From: JAFGHJ01 sp964418485
Lineage (GTDB): Bacteria; Hydrothermota; UBA3072
Direction of reading: 5' to 3'
Length of the DNA: 41,182 nt
Assembly (NCBI GenBank): GCA_964418485.1
Contig: CAYQMH010000015.1
Location: 1-41,182 of the forward strand
Shown here: positions 1 to 7,677 of the stretch, one piece after another
Layout: the number at the start of each line of letters is the position of its first letter
Position numbering within the stretch: position 1 is the first letter of the stretch
Notes under the pieces: model-generated
What the model was told of the DNA's origin: nothing
Database searches by the model: none
Seen by the model: only the letters and a program-made list of their open reading frames with translations
Made by a program: the position numbers and the translations under genes

Positions 1-327
1 ATTATTGACTTTTGACACAGAAATTTTGGGGGGTAGGCAGTGATAGTTATAGATATCTTATATTAACAGTGTCAGGTATTGAAATGTCAAAAGATTATTT
101 AGATTAGGGTGTTAGAGTGAGTGAATTATAGTTTCGGGTTTAAGGTTTCGTGTTTCGAGAAAAAAATAAACAAAAATAGAGGGTTGTGTGTGGGGCTTTG
201 TGTTCTTTGTGTCTTTGTGTGAGATAAATTTGGGTTAGGGGGTGGGTTTTAAACAACAAAAAAGATCTTGAGTTAATCTTGTGTTTAACAGCCTGTGGTG
301 TATATGGTAATGAGGTAATATTTTGTG
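1..327. other. Gene-free left end with interspersed repeats
   Basis: No gene is supported here. It holds a 9-base inverted repeat (9-17 with 85-93, CTTTTGACA/TGTCAAAAG), a GTTTCGGGTTT-type repeat at about 131-160, and a copy of the CTTTGTG-type interspersed repeat at about 195-260. No terminator hairpin is evident downstream of the minus-strand gene that ends at 328. Confidence 0.6.
195..260 (+). repeat. CTTTGTG-type interspersed repeat, copy 1
   Basis: A T/G-rich stretch built on CTTTGTG units (196-221) runs into GAGATAAATTT and then TAAACAACAAAA. The 26 bases at 196-221 are identical to 10835-10860. The flanking GAGATAAATTT and TAAACAACAAAA modules recur, in inverse orientation, at the right end of the window (41096-41140). 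This is an intergenic repeat family seen several times in the window. Confidence 0.6.
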
Positions 328-552
328 CTATTGTTTTTTAGCGAGTGCTGATAAAACTTTTTCCTTGACACCAAGAAGTGTTAAGCCGACGATTTCCCCT
401 GATTTCTCGGAGTATCTAACTATATTCCCATCTCCAATATCTACTCCGAGGGCTTCCTTTGGTTTTCCGATACTTATATAAAGAACATCAGCTTCTTCGT
501 CGTAATCCCAATTGAGATTTTCCTGTTTTTCTAAAATCTTTAACGTTTCCAT
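328..552 (-). CDS. DUF2283 family protein, possible antitoxin
   Basis: A 74-residue protein. After a short N-terminal extension it shows the DUF2283 pattern: YDEEADVLYISIG near residues 17-29, then an acidic DIGDGNIVRYSEKSGEIVGL segment and a final hydrophobic strand. DUF2283 proteins are small, of unknown biochemical role, and often sit beside small toxin-like genes. The start overlaps the end of the upstream minus-strand gene by 13 bases, so the two are translationally coupled. By position it could be the antitoxin of that pair; this is inferred from layout and size only. Confidence 0.75.
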   Translation of the reverse strand: METLKILEKQENLNWDYDEEADVLYISIGKPKEALGVDIGDGNIVRYSEKSGEIVGLTLLGVKEKVLSALAKKQ

Positions 553-851
553 ATTGTTTTTCTCCCTTTTGATGGTTGGTTCGTGAAATAGGCGGTTATT
601 ATGAAACCATCTTCTTTACTTACTTCTTTATAAATTACAACTAAGTATTTAGAAGTCAAGGGGGTACTTCTAAAGAATTTCATGGCTATTACCCCACCAA
701 AATCGCCTTCTTGAATTAGATCTGGTTTTTCTAGCGTTTCTAAGACTTTCCCTTTTTGTTTTTTCATCTCCGGATGTCTTTCTGTAATATGATTCCAACG
801 CTCTTTTGATAACCGTATAGGAACATTGTTAACAGATTTTATTATCAGCAT
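540..851 (-). CDS. Small RelE/Barnase-fold nuclease-like protein, possible toxin
   Basis: A 103-residue protein. The N-terminal WNHITERHPEM (about 19-29), the central ETLEKPDLI and the C-terminal DGFIITAYFTN followed by a Trp-Lys-Arg end resemble the small phage-Barnase-EndoU-ColicinE5/D-RelE-like (PBECR/DUF4258-like) fold, in which conserved His, Arg and Tyr/Thr residues would form the active site. I assign this from motif memory, not from a search. It is the first gene of a two-gene minus-strand unit and overlaps the DUF2283 gene. A consensus promoter lies just upstream (872-900). A toxin/antitoxin module is plausible, but a housekeeping RNase-like role is not excluded. Confidence 0.65.
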   Translation of the reverse strand: MLIIKSVNNVPIRLSKERWNHITERHPEMKKQKGKVLETLEKPDLIQEGDFGGVIAMKFFRSTPLTSKYLVVIYKEVSKEDGFIITAYFTNQPSKGRKTIWKR

Positions 852-871
852 TTCTTTCTCATTTTAATTCG

Positions 872-900
872 AATATATGAAGAATGTTAGATATTGTCAA
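872..900 (-). promoter_or_regulatory. Promoter of the nuclease-like/DUF2283 pair
   Basis: On the minus strand TTGACA (895-900), a 17-base spacer, then TATATT (872-877). The predicted start site is about 14-16 bases before the ATG at 851, with a weak purine-rich GAGAAAG ribosome site. This is the one short-leader, non-leaderless promoter near the left end. Confidence 0.6.
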
Positions 901-1203
901 TATTTATATGCCAGATACCAATCCTCATGTATGGGTTAAATCAAAAAATAGTTAGATAATAAACGGAAAAACTACAATTACTACACGTTAAAAAAGCTTT
1001 CGGTTTATTGATTAGGCGGATGGCAAGATAATTTAAAAATAATTAATGCTATTTTTGTGAATCACAGTTTCGGGTTTTGAGTTTAAAGTTACGAGTAAAA
1101 AAAATTTTTTTAAATCTGCGTTCATCTGCGTTCTCATTCTGTTTCTAAATTTTCAATTTACAATTTCCAACTTGCAATTTACAATTAGACATTGAAAAGT
1201 GTT

Positions 1204-1240
1204 GTGCTTCTCTGCGGTCTCTGCGTCTCTGCGGTGATAC
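1204..1240 (+). repeat. CTCTGCGG-type interspersed repeat
   Basis: Three CTCTGCG units in 37 bases. This is a variant of the CTTTGTG/CTCTGTG family found at 195-260, 10821-10888, 13758-13785 (inverse) and 41054-41090 (inverse). All copies are intergenic and near promoters or operon ends. Confidence 0.5.
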
Positions 1241-1252
1241 TTTAAGGAAGGG

Positions 1253-1282
1253 TTGACATATCTCCTTTTATTTTTATATTTT
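1253..1282 (+). promoter_or_regulatory. Leaderless-type promoter of the glycosyltransferase operon
   Basis: TTGACA at 1253-1258, an 18-base spacer and TATTTT at 1277-1282 (or TATATT at 1275-1280 with a 16-base spacer). The ATG is at 1290, seven bases after the -10, and there is no Shine-Dalgarno sequence. The transcript should begin at or within a few bases of the start codon. Confidence 0.6.
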
Positions 1283-1289
1283 CCGCTGT

Positions 1290-2426
1290 ATGAAAAATCT
1301 TTGGGTTGTTTATAGTTCGAGAAAAGGCGGACACAAGTATCCCACTCAGAGTATCGTAAATTACCTTAAAAAATATCATAAAGACAAGTTTGATACTGTG
1401 GGTATAAATTTTCTGGATTATTCTCTGCTTGCTTCCTTTTTTGACAGTATCGGAAGATTTTCGGACTTGAAATTTAAAAGAATGATGAAAATTGGCTACA
1501 GTAATTTAAGAGCCAACAGGAAAAGGATGCTTTCTCCTTATGGGGGAGCGATAAGATTAATATTCAAATTGGGTGGTTTAAGGCGGAATCTCTTGAAGAG
1601 TTTCGGTAAGCCCGATATAATTCTATCCATTCAGCCGGAAGTAAATACAATGGCGGGTACATTGAAGTCGTGGTTCGATGTGCCGATATACAGCGCTATA
1701 ATCGACCTGGTCGCGCATGGATTGTGGGTGAATAAGAATGTTGACTTCTATTTTATTCCAAACGCGGATATGAAAGAAGAGTTGATGAATTATGGGGTGG
1801 GGGAGAAAAATATAATAACTACGGGTTTACCAATTAGAGAAGGTTTCAGGAACGCGGTAAAAAAAGATAAGGCTGCCCTGCGAAAGGAACTGGGTATAGA
1901 TCCAGATTTGCCTACCATTTTGATGCTGGGAGGTCTTCTCGGTAAAATGGTCGATTTTATAAAAGTAATTGAATCTCTAAGCAAGGTAAAGGTGCCTCAT
2001 CAGTTAATCGGTATCTTTGGGAAAAACGATATTGACAGAGAAAAAGCCGAGAAGATGGACTATCCGTATAAATTGTATCCCAAAGGACAGATCGAGAATG
2101 TTTACGATTGGATGTGGGCTTCGGATATTGTTATAACCAAGCCGGGTTCGGTTACTATAGCCGAGATAACGTCTTTAGGAAAGCCGATAATTGTGATAAC
2201 TCCATTGGCTGGTTCGTTGCAGGAGACGAAATTCGCAGAACTGCTTCAGAGAAAAGGTATAGGAAAGTGGGTACAGAAAGCCGATGAGGTTGGTGGATGT
2301 GCTGAAGATTTATTGTCGAATCCCAAATTAATGGAAGAAATTTCGAGGAACGCTAAAGATTTTGGGGGAGTGAGTCTTTATTCTATCGATAATATAACAA
2401 AATTTTTAATAGGAGAGGAAACATAA
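1290..2426 (+). CDS. Family 28 glycosyltransferase (MurG/MGDG-synthase-like)
   Basis: A 378-residue GT-B glycosyltransferase. The N-terminal half has the glycine/histidine loop SSRKGGHKYPTQSI (about 9-22) typical of the MGDG synthase-like acceptor domain. The C-terminal half has the nucleotide-sugar motif KPGSVTIAEITSLGKPIIV (about 286-304). Family members transfer a sugar from a UDP-sugar to a lipid at the inner face of the cytoplasmic membrane; the exact donor and lipid cannot be read here. It is the first gene of an operon with an SDR epimerase (stop and start overlap in TAATG) and a flippase-like membrane protein, pointing to glycolipid or envelope sugar synthesis. The start is set by the leaderless promoter. 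Confidence 0.8.
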   Translation: MKNLWVVYSSRKGGHKYPTQSIVNYLKKYHKDKFDTVGINFLDYSLLASFFDSIGRFSDLKFKRMMKIGYSNLRANRKRMLSPYGGAIRLIFKLGGLRRNLLKSFGKPDIILSIQPEVNTMAGTLKSWFDVPIYSAIIDLVAHGLWVNKNVDFYFIPNADMKEELMNYGVGEKNIITTGLPIREGFRNAVKKDKAALRKELGIDPDLPTILMLGGLLGKMVDFIKVIESLSKVKVPHQLIGIFGKNDIDREKAEKMDYPYKLYPKGQIENVYDWMWASDIVITKPGSVTIAEITSLGKPIIVITPLAGSLQETKFAELLQRKGIGKWVQKADEVGGCAEDLLSNPKLMEEISRNAKDFGGVSLYSIDNITKFLIGEET

Positions 2427-3502
2427 TGGGAAAAGAAACGATACTTGTTACCGGTTCAGGAGGATTAATCGGTTCCGAATCCGTAACTTTTTTTATTGAA
2501 AAAGGTTTCGATGTCGTTGGTATAGACAATGATATGAGGAAATATTTTTTCGGAGACGAAGGTTCTACCGCGTGGAATGTGGAAAGGTTAAAAAAACTTC
2601 ATGGGGAAAAGTATATACATTTTAATGCCGATATAAGGGATTTTGAAAGTATAAAGAAAATTTTTTCCGAATATAAACCAACTTGTGTGATTCACACGGC
2701 GGCGCAGCCGTCGCATGACTGGGCGGCAAAAGAACCTTTTACCGATTTCTCGGTCAATGCCAACGGTACTCTTAATTTGCTCGAGGCGACAAGACAGTTT
2801 GTACCTGAATCGGTGTTTATCTTTACGTCTACGAATAAGGTTTACGGTGATAGGCCGAATAGTCTTCCTTTGATCGAATTGGAGAAAAGATATGAATTGC
2901 CCGAGGATCATCCTTATTATAATGGGATAGATGAATCTATGAGTATAGATGATTGTCTTCATTCTCTATTCGGAGCTTCAAAAGTGGCGGCTGATGTTCT
3001 CGTTCAGGAGTACGGCAGGTATTTCGGAATGAAAACTGTTTCCTTTAGAGGTGGGTGTCTGACCGGGCCTTCTCATTCGGGGGCGATGCTGCATGGATTT
3101 TTATCTTATCTTGTCAGATGCGCGATTACCGGTAAAAAGTATTACATTTACGGGTATAAGGGAAAACAGGTCAGAGACAACATTCACTCTTATGATCTCG
3201 TTAATGCTTTTCATCACTTTTTAAAGAAGCCGAGGATTGCGGAAGTTTATAATATGGGGGGAAGCAGATTTTCGCAGTGTTCGATGCTCGAAGCTATCGA
3301 TATGGTAGAGAAAATTTCGGGTAAAAAAATGAACTACGAATATAAAGAGCAAAATAGAATAGGAGACCACATCTGGTATATCAGTTCTGTGGCTAAATTC
3401 AAATCTCATTTTCCAGAGTGGGAGTGTGAAAAAGATCTGGATACTATCTTTCGGGAAACATACGAATTTCAAATGGGTCTTTATAATAAAGGCGAGTTTT
3501 GA
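2426..3502 (+). CDS. NAD-dependent SDR epimerase/dehydratase (CDP-paratose 2-epimerase-like)
   Basis: A 358-residue extended short-chain dehydrogenase. The Rossmann motif TGSGGLIGSE is at about 8-17, followed by VVGIDNDMRKYFFG as in CDP-paratose/tyvelose 2-epimerase relatives. The active-site segment reads SLFGASKVAADV: Lys is kept but the usual Tyr of YxxxK is Phe. RGGCLTGPSHSGAMLHGFL and KQVRDNIHS are substrate-side motifs of this subgroup. It should act on a nucleotide-linked sugar feeding the neighbouring glycosyltransferase. ATG overlaps the previous stop, with GGAGAGG upstream. The substitution may be normal for the subgroup (I recall relatives with it) but leaves the proton-transfer step uncertain. 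Confidence 0.75.
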   Translation: MGKETILVTGSGGLIGSESVTFFIEKGFDVVGIDNDMRKYFFGDEGSTAWNVERLKKLHGEKYIHFNADIRDFESIKKIFSEYKPTCVIHTAAQPSHDWAAKEPFTDFSVNANGTLNLLEATRQFVPESVFIFTSTNKVYGDRPNSLPLIELEKRYELPEDHPYYNGIDESMSIDDCLHSLFGASKVAADVLVQEYGRYFGMKTVSFRGGCLTGPSHSGAMLHGFLSYLVRCAITGKKYYIYGYKGKQVRDNIHSYDLVNAFHHFLKKPRIAEVYNMGGSRFSQCSMLEAIDMVEKISGKKMNYEYKEQNRIGDHIWYISSVAKFKSHFPEWECEKDLDTIFRETYEFQMGLYNKGEF

Positions 3503-3518
3503 ATAAAATAAGGGTAAA

Positions 3519-4502
3519 GTGAGTACCATGTTCAACAAAGCGCATCTTTTCAAAGGTTTAAGGATTTTTCTTTTTATAACTTTTCTTGCGGTAACCTTGA
3601 TTCTTGTCTTTACGGTCAGCAAAGAAACGAAGGAAGAACTGCGACTGGTCTCTCCTTTGTTTATTGTTTTTACGGTTTTCTCGACGTTTCTTAGTTACTT
3701 TTTTAATATATGGAGGCTTCGTTATATTATAAAAGCTTTAGGTAAAGAAATCAGCTGGAGTGGAGCTTTCTATTATACCGTAGGAGGTATGTTTTTGGGG
3801 GGTGTAACGCCTCTGCAGGTTGGTGGTGTGCCGCTTCAGTTATATATCTGCAGGAGGGAAAATATAACTATACCGGAAGCAAGTGCCGCGATATTTACAA
3901 GGGGGTTGTTGTCTGTTTTTGTCCTTCCTCTCCTGACGCCTCTTGTTTATTATTACCGGGTCTATTTTACAGCGGGAATGATGCAGGGGATAGTAAAGTA
4001 TCTCTCTATCTTTTACGGTGTGGCGATTTTATTATTTATATTTGTTATAGCGAGAACCGACTGGCTTACTAAAAAGTTTAAAGGCAAATTTTTTCATGGG
4101 GTTATCGAATTTAAGCAGGTATTCAGAAAAGAGTTTGTTAAGAGAAAAGGCGCGTTTTTCATGGCGTATGTTTTGACGGCGGCTTCTCTTGTTTTTCATT
4201 TTCTTATCGCGTTCCTTCTTTTGCGCGGTCTGGGAGTACACGCTGATTTCTTTAAAGCCACTGTTTTACAGATTATACTTACTTATGGTCTGGCTTTTAT
4301 GCCTACTCCCGGGGCATCGGGTCTTGCGGAAGGGAGCGCTTACGGATTATTCAGAGATCTTGTTCCCCGCTCGATTCTCGGGGTATATGTGGTATTATGG
4401 AGGTTTTTCACCAGTTATCTCGGTATGATAATCGGAGGTATGGCTTTATCACGCTTTTTGGTGGAAATTGAAACAGCCGCGGAGAAAGAAGCAGAAAAAT
4501 AA
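3519..4502 (+). CDS. Flippase-like / lysylphosphatidylglycerol synthase TM-region protein (UPF0104)
   Basis: A 327-residue integral membrane protein with about eight hydrophobic segments. GGVTPLQVGGVPLQ (about 89-102) matches the conserved TPxxxGGxP signature of the LPG_synthase_TM/AglD-like flippase family, and a second loop, TYGLAFMPTPGASGLAEG, carries the family's later PTPGxxG motif. Such proteins are thought to move lipids or lipid-linked sugars across the membrane. It follows the epimerase by 16 bases and is probably the transport step of the same pathway. The start is GTG at 3519 with AGGG a few bases before it; ATG at 3528 is an alternative. Confidence 0.75.
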   Translation: MSTMFNKAHLFKGLRIFLFITFLAVTLILVFTVSKETKEELRLVSPLFIVFTVFSTFLSYFFNIWRLRYIIKALGKEISWSGAFYYTVGGMFLGGVTPLQVGGVPLQLYICRRENITIPEASAAIFTRGLLSVFVLPLLTPLVYYYRVYFTAGMMQGIVKYLSIFYGVAILLFIFVIARTDWLTKKFKGKFFHGVIEFKQVFRKEFVKRKGAFFMAYVLTAASLVFHFLIAFLLLRGLGVHADFFKATVLQIILTYGLAFMPTPGASGLAEGSAYGLFRDLVPRSILGVYVVLWRFFTSYLGMIIGGMALSRFLVEIETAAEKEAEK

Positions 4503-4623
4503 TTTGTGCAGTTGAATTGTTGAATAGGAAAACAGTTGAATTGTTTCCCATTTCCCAATTTTCCCATTTTTCTAATTTGTTCTTTGGGATGGTAATGGAC
4601 TTCTGGATTCTGACTACTGTAAA
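4503..4623. other. Spacer between converging genes
   Basis: This short spacer contains a repeated GTTGAATTGTT (two copies at about 4512-4552) and CCCATTT/CCCAATTTT runs. I see no clear hairpin terminator for either converging unit. Confidence 0.4.
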
Positions 4624-6060
4624 TTATGAGTTCTCATCAGAATTTTCATCAGAGTGTTCATCAGAGTTATCAGAGTTTTCGTCAGAGTGCTGTTTATCAG
4701 GGTTCTCAGTAGAGTTTTCCTCAGAGCGTCTATCGGATGCTACTGCTGTCAATATAGCGGCAGGGTCGAAATCTACCTCGTTCGGAGATAAAGCTTTTAG
4801 AATAGTTGTTTCCTTAGGTACGCTTTTTGAAATCTTACCTTTTTCTACTACCGCGACTTCGTTTTCGGAAATCATGACCCCTTTTATACCTCCTTTTAGC
4901 TGGACTATTGTTCCGGGAGGATATATTCCCATTATGTCGAGAAATACTTTGACCAGGGAAGGGTCATAGATATCTTTACTTTTTATTATGTATTTAAGCG
5001 CTTCGAAAGGACTTTTTACGTTTTGGTAAATTCTGGGTGTTGTCATCGCGTCGTAAGAATCGACTATTCGAATGATACGAGCAAAAAGAGTCGGCTTTCT
5101 TGTACTGATCTGGGGATATCCGGCACCGGAGTAGTCTATATGGTGTTCCAGGATACCGCGAAGAGCGAAGACGGGTACTTCTTCTATTCCTTTCAGGAAA
5201 ATTATTCTCTCGGCGGAAAGATAAGGATGCTGTTTAATTTTTTCGTATTCGATGTTCGTGAGTGTATCCGGCTTATTTAAAATATCTCCGGGAATATCTA
5301 TTTTTCCTAAATCGTGGAATAGCGCAGCTATTCCGAGTTCGAGTAAGTCTTTTCTGGAGAGCCCAAGCTCGATACCCATAGCGATAGAGAGTATGCAAAC
5401 GTTAGCTGAATGATTGAAAGTATAGGAACCGATATCCTTGATTATGGTTAAAGCGATTAGATAACTTCTTTCTTTGAATAGAAGTTCGGTAAATCTCCTT
5501 ACCACTTGCCGGGCTTCAAAAATATTTGCTTCTTCTTCGATGGTTACTTTGCTTAAATAGCCTATCGAGTCAAGAAGACTTGAAAGAGCTTCTTTTCTTA
5601 TTGAACGCAAGATCCCGTCTCTCTGATTTGAATCTTCTATCGGAGATATTTTTATTGATTTTACTCCATCTCTTTTTAAGTTTTTTGAAATTTCATCGAA
5701 AGAATGTTTTGTTGAGGCAAGACTCGTACCCAGGGAGCATAAGAATGAAACAATCTCCTCGAGATCAGGTAACTTGGTGAATAATATCGATCCGATAGTT
5801 AGAGTTTTTAAATCGTGAATTAATGATCTGTATCTGCCCATTATTCCCATTTCTACACTTGCTCTTTCATCATTAAAGAATAAGTGATTGTCGGAGATCG
5901 ATAGTTCTATTTCTTTTAATTCTTTAAAAATATCTGATAAAAATTGATGCATTTTTTTTGCGTGTTGATAGAGAGTTTGGCTTTTGGTTTGAAAAACCCT
6001 TGCTATATGGATAGAAGAGGAAAAATAAAGTATAAGATTCCTTATATCAGTTTGTTTCAT
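4624..6060 (-). CDS. HD-GYP domain protein with Ser/Asp/Glu-rich tail
   Basis: A 478-residue protein. Residues 1-125 form an N-terminal domain related to the N-terminus of the upstream HEAT-like protein. The HD-GYP phosphodiesterase domain covers about 195-375: NHSANVCILS (His217), LFHDLGKIDIP (HD at 249-250), and HHIDYSGAGYP at 306-316. The canonical HHExxDGxGYP is therefore changed: Glu is Ile and Asp is Ser. HD-GYP proteins usually hydrolyse cyclic di-GMP, but the altered motif leaves activity open. The last 35 residues are repeats of DENS/DEHS. No signal peptide or membrane segment is seen, so it is cytoplasmic. Its start overlaps the upstream gene's end by 14 bases, implying coupled expression. 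Confidence 0.8.
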   Translation of the reverse strand: MKQTDIRNLILYFSSSIHIARVFQTKSQTLYQHAKKMHQFLSDIFKELKEIELSISDNHLFFNDERASVEMGIMGRYRSLIHDLKTLTIGSILFTKLPDLEEIVSFLCSLGTSLASTKHSFDEISKNLKRDGVKSIKISPIEDSNQRDGILRSIRKEALSSLLDSIGYLSKVTIEEEANIFEARQVVRRFTELLFKERSYLIALTIIKDIGSYTFNHSANVCILSIAMGIELGLSRKDLLELGIAALFHDLGKIDIPGDILNKPDTLTNIEYEKIKQHPYLSAERIIFLKGIEEVPVFALRGILEHHIDYSGAGYPQISTRKPTLFARIIRIVDSYDAMTTPRIYQNVKSPFEALKYIIKSKDIYDPSLVKVFLDIMGIYPPGTIVQLKGGIKGVMISENEVAVVEKGKISKSVPKETTILKALSPNEVDFDPAAILTAVASDRRSEENSTENPDKQHSDENSDNSDEHSDENSDENS

Positions 6061-7600
6061 ATTTCTTTAAAATCTCCGCCACTGTTTCTTTTAAAACCCT
6101 TGAGTTTTTGTACCGGGATATAAGTTCAGATGCTTTTTCGTCTTTAATATTAGATAGAGCTTCGAGAGCCATTTTTTTTATATCGTATACTTTCTCTCTG
6201 AAAAGGTGTCTTTTACGGAGTATTGTACTGAAAATTTTTATTGTATCTTCGGTTTTGAGTGTGGAAAGCAATTGAAATAGTGATTTTATTTCCTCTTTGC
6301 TAAGCCCCCAGAAACTTTTAGACATTATCCTGTTTCGGACAATTTCGAATTCTTCCGGAGTCCATATTGCTTTTAATTTTTCAAGGACAACAATTCTAAC
6401 CGAAGAATCAGGGTGCTCCAGGTATTTCATTACCTCTTTTCTTGATAATAGAGAAAATAGGGATTCTTTTATTTGGGGCAAGTTCTTTTTCTCGAATAAT
6501 TCCTGTAAACAGGGTATAAAATATGGGTCTTTTAGTTTTTTTATAATTAACAGTAGTGTCGAAAAGGTCTTTCCGGTAGAATTAACAAGGCGAATTTCGA
6601 GCTCCTCCTTGTGTTCGGAGAAAATATTTTTCAATAAAGATATTAATAAGTCTTTTACAATAAAATCACTGGTGATTTCTAATTCGTTTATCAATTCGTC
6701 TGCACCTGCTATCCCAATGTGTTCAAGTAGCTCCACTGCTTCTCTTTTTATCTTAGTTGAATTGGAAGAGGTTAATGCGTGAATGTATAATTGTAGAGCC
6801 GTTTTTGAGGTTATAATTTCATTCATTTCATTTAAAATTCCGGTAAATTCTTCTTTGGTTTCTTCTTGATTTTCAACGAGCTTTTTTGTCTGGTATAAAG
6901 CGGAAAGATTACCGCTTTGAAGAAATTTGGGAATAGAATCTTTAAGAATCGAGTATATGCTTTTTCTTTTTTCGTGATTTATTTCGTAGGAAAGAAGATC
7001 TTTTATGCTTTCAATTAGAAGAAAAGAGGAGCTTTCTCTGTCAATCGAGATTTTTTGTTCATATTTGAGACCTGCTCCCGGTTTGTTTTTTGAGGAAGGA
7101 TTTTTTTTCTTTAATGTTACCGGAAGAATGGTGACATCCTCGCTATTTATTCCCGAAGGGATCTCCATATCTTTATATTCGTTGAACTTTTTTGTTTTTT
7201 CTACGGCGTGGTAAATTATGTGAGGAAATTTTGATGCCCATAAATCCTCTAATAAACCTACTTGAGATGAGTATTCCCTGCTGGCAATTATTGTTATCAG
7301 GGATTCAAGTTCTTCATTGCTTATTCCTTCGAGAAATGTCAGAGATCTTAATCCGTTACGGTACAAAAATAGAGGAATCGAAGTAAGACTCTTAGGATCG
7401 GAATGTAACACTTTTGAATCGCTCATAATTTTATCTTCATTGATAGATAAAACTACCGGACCTAATTCTTCCTGAGCCTTTTTTAAATTAAGGTAACATT
7501 TTTCTATAAATTCTTTTGTTGTTTCAGATACCTTTTCGTATAATTTATGGTTCTTTATGGCTTTAATGAAATTCGTTACGAAAAAGCTCAAATCTTTCAT
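6047..7600 (-). CDS. HEAT-like repeat protein, partner of the HD-GYP protein
   Basis: A 517-residue, mostly alpha-helical cytoplasmic protein. Residues 1-110 share a pattern with the N-terminus of the HD-GYP protein: a LY-containing helix, then LSI-E-x-(K/H) with a polar strand, then a leucine-rich helix ending in an EEL/EEI-xxL/F segment. The C-terminal half (about 270-515) is a run of helix pairs with DSSVRIVVLEKLKAI-like units, typical of HEAT repeats used for protein binding. No catalytic motif is seen. It is the first gene of the pair, with a leaderless-type promoter (7608-7635). A scaffold or regulator of the HD-GYP protein is the simplest reading. Confidence 0.65.
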   Translation of the reverse strand: MKDLSFFVTNFIKAIKNHKLYEKVSETTKEFIEKCYLNLKKAQEELGPVVLSINEDKIMSDSKVLHSDPKSLTSIPLFLYRNGLRSLTFLEGISNEELESLITIIASREYSSQVGLLEDLWASKFPHIIYHAVEKTKKFNEYKDMEIPSGINSEDVTILPVTLKKKNPSSKNKPGAGLKYEQKISIDRESSSFLLIESIKDLLSYEINHEKRKSIYSILKDSIPKFLQSGNLSALYQTKKLVENQEETKEEFTGILNEMNEIITSKTALQLYIHALTSSNSTKIKREAVELLEHIGIAGADELINELEITSDFIVKDLLISLLKNIFSEHKEELEIRLVNSTGKTFSTLLLIIKKLKDPYFIPCLQELFEKKNLPQIKESLFSLLSRKEVMKYLEHPDSSVRIVVLEKLKAIWTPEEFEIVRNRIMSKSFWGLSKEEIKSLFQLLSTLKTEDTIKIFSTILRKRHLFREKVYDIKKMALEALSNIKDEKASELISRYKNSRVLKETVAEILKKYETN

Positions 7601-7607
7601 GAACTTA

Positions 7608-7635
7608 ATTTTACTCTAACTTAGGAAATTTTCAA
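7608..7635 (-). promoter_or_regulatory. Leaderless-type promoter of the HEAT/HD-GYP pair
   Basis: On the minus strand TTGAAA (7630-7635), a 16-base spacer, TAAAAT (7608-7613), then seven bases to the ATG at 7600. No Shine-Dalgarno sequence is present. The geometry matches the other leaderless-type starts in the window. Confidence 0.5.
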
Positions 7636-7677
7636 CCCCTTTTTTGATATTTTTAATCATTCAAAGTCTATATTCAA

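Larger units (their letters stand above)
852..1289. other. Intergenic region with composite repeats and two divergent promoters
   Basis: No gene is supported. It contains the minus-strand promoter at 872-900, a CAGTTTCGGGTTT-type repeat at about 1065-1095 (compare 131-160), a doubled CTGCGTTCAT/CTGCGTTCTC at about 1115-1135, a CAATTTACAATTT-type stretch at about 1148-1186, a CTCTGCGG-type repeat at 1204-1240 and the plus-strand promoter at 1253-1282. Confidence 0.6.

Noticed and set aside
9..93. 9-base inverted repeat near the left end as an operator
   Set aside because: The arms are 67 bases apart and no gene reads from this point within the window, so the pairing may be chance.
196..221. 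CTTTGTG repeats as a CRISPR array
   Set aside because: Units are short, contiguous and without spacers, and no cas genes are present.
4517..4969. 150-residue Ser/Glu-rich frame on the plus strand
   Set aside because: It is the reverse of the DENS-repeat tail of the HD-GYP gene; the low-complexity repeats keep the opposite strand open.
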